A DNA stretch of 13,753 bases. Source: Dehalococcoidia bacterium UBA6808. GTDB lineage: Bacteria > Chloroflexota > Dehalococcoidia > GIF9 > UBA5629. The position numbers were made by a program, and so were the translations under genes. Shown piece after piece: positions 13,737 to 13,753 of this stretch. The stretch lies in assembly GCA_002452695.1 (NCBI GenBank), contig DKFA01000053.1, positions 1 through 13,753 on the forward strand, read 5' to 3'. Each line of letters begins with the position of its first letter. Positions within the stretch are counted from its first letter, which is position 1. The notes below the pieces were generated by a model that saw only the letters and a program-made list of their open reading frames with translations, was not told the origin of the DNA and made no database searches.

Positions 13737-13753
13737 ATATTCATGATCTCAGG

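Noticed and set aside
1..13753. CRISPR array, insertion sequence, integrase or prophage genes
   Set aside because: I found no spaced direct repeats, transposase or integrase motifs, or terminal repeats. The only sign of past mobility is the toxin remnant after the tRNA.

Overview
The window looks like a chromosomal segment of a free-living anaerobic bacterium, most likely a member of Chloroflexota class Dehalococcoidia. That guess rests on gene content: a leuC-leuD-leuB-cimA run, a GuaB3-type IMP dehydrogenase homologue, a bacterial rtcB-archease pair, and a lipoprotein with a short Ig-like domain and a transglutaminase-like domain. It cannot be proven from this sequence alone. There is no CRISPR array, no complete insertion sequence and no rRNA.

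Region 1 (1-3780, + strand) is a branched-chain amino acid block. It holds the 3' end of leuC (start outside the window), leuD (overlapping leuC by one base), leuB (TTG start) and cimA. Together CimA, LeuCD and LeuB can convert pyruvate plus acetyl-CoA to 2-oxobutyrate for isoleucine; LeuCD and LeuB also serve leucine synthesis. cimA has a -10-like TATAAT directly before its ATG and no Shine-Dalgarno sequence, so it may be made from a leaderless mRNA. A perfect 30-bp palindromic terminator separates it from the convergent thiolase gene.

Region 2 (3795-6972, - strand) carries a thiolase (acetyl-CoA acetyltransferase type) with its own promoter. Upstream on the same strand lies an archease-rtcB operon, encoding an RNA ligase and its activation partner. 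Region 3 (6973-7591) holds divergent promoters, a tRNA-Lys(CTT) with encoded CCA and a terminator, and then an AT-rich stretch with the C-terminal half of a MazF/PemK toxin whose N-terminus and antitoxin are missing.

Region 4 (7592-8737, +) is a guaB3-type gene with a good promoter. It keeps the IMPDH catalytic cysteine but lacks CBS domains and the usual flap Arg-Tyr motif. It ends tail-to-tail, with overlapping stop codons, against a two-gene minus-strand operon (8734-10155) made of an unrecognised protein with a predicted eight-strand TIM-barrel pattern and a LysE-family exporter.

Region 5 (10301-13753, -) has a secreted lipoprotein with its own promoter, and upstream of it a soluble four-PAS histidine kinase. 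The kinase gene is preceded by a promoter and a leader of about 110 nt. That leader ends in a perfect 13-bp stem plus a T6 tract abutting the start codon, an arrangement that looks like transcription attenuation. This is the most unusual regulatory feature in the window. No complete novel defence or mobile system is visible.
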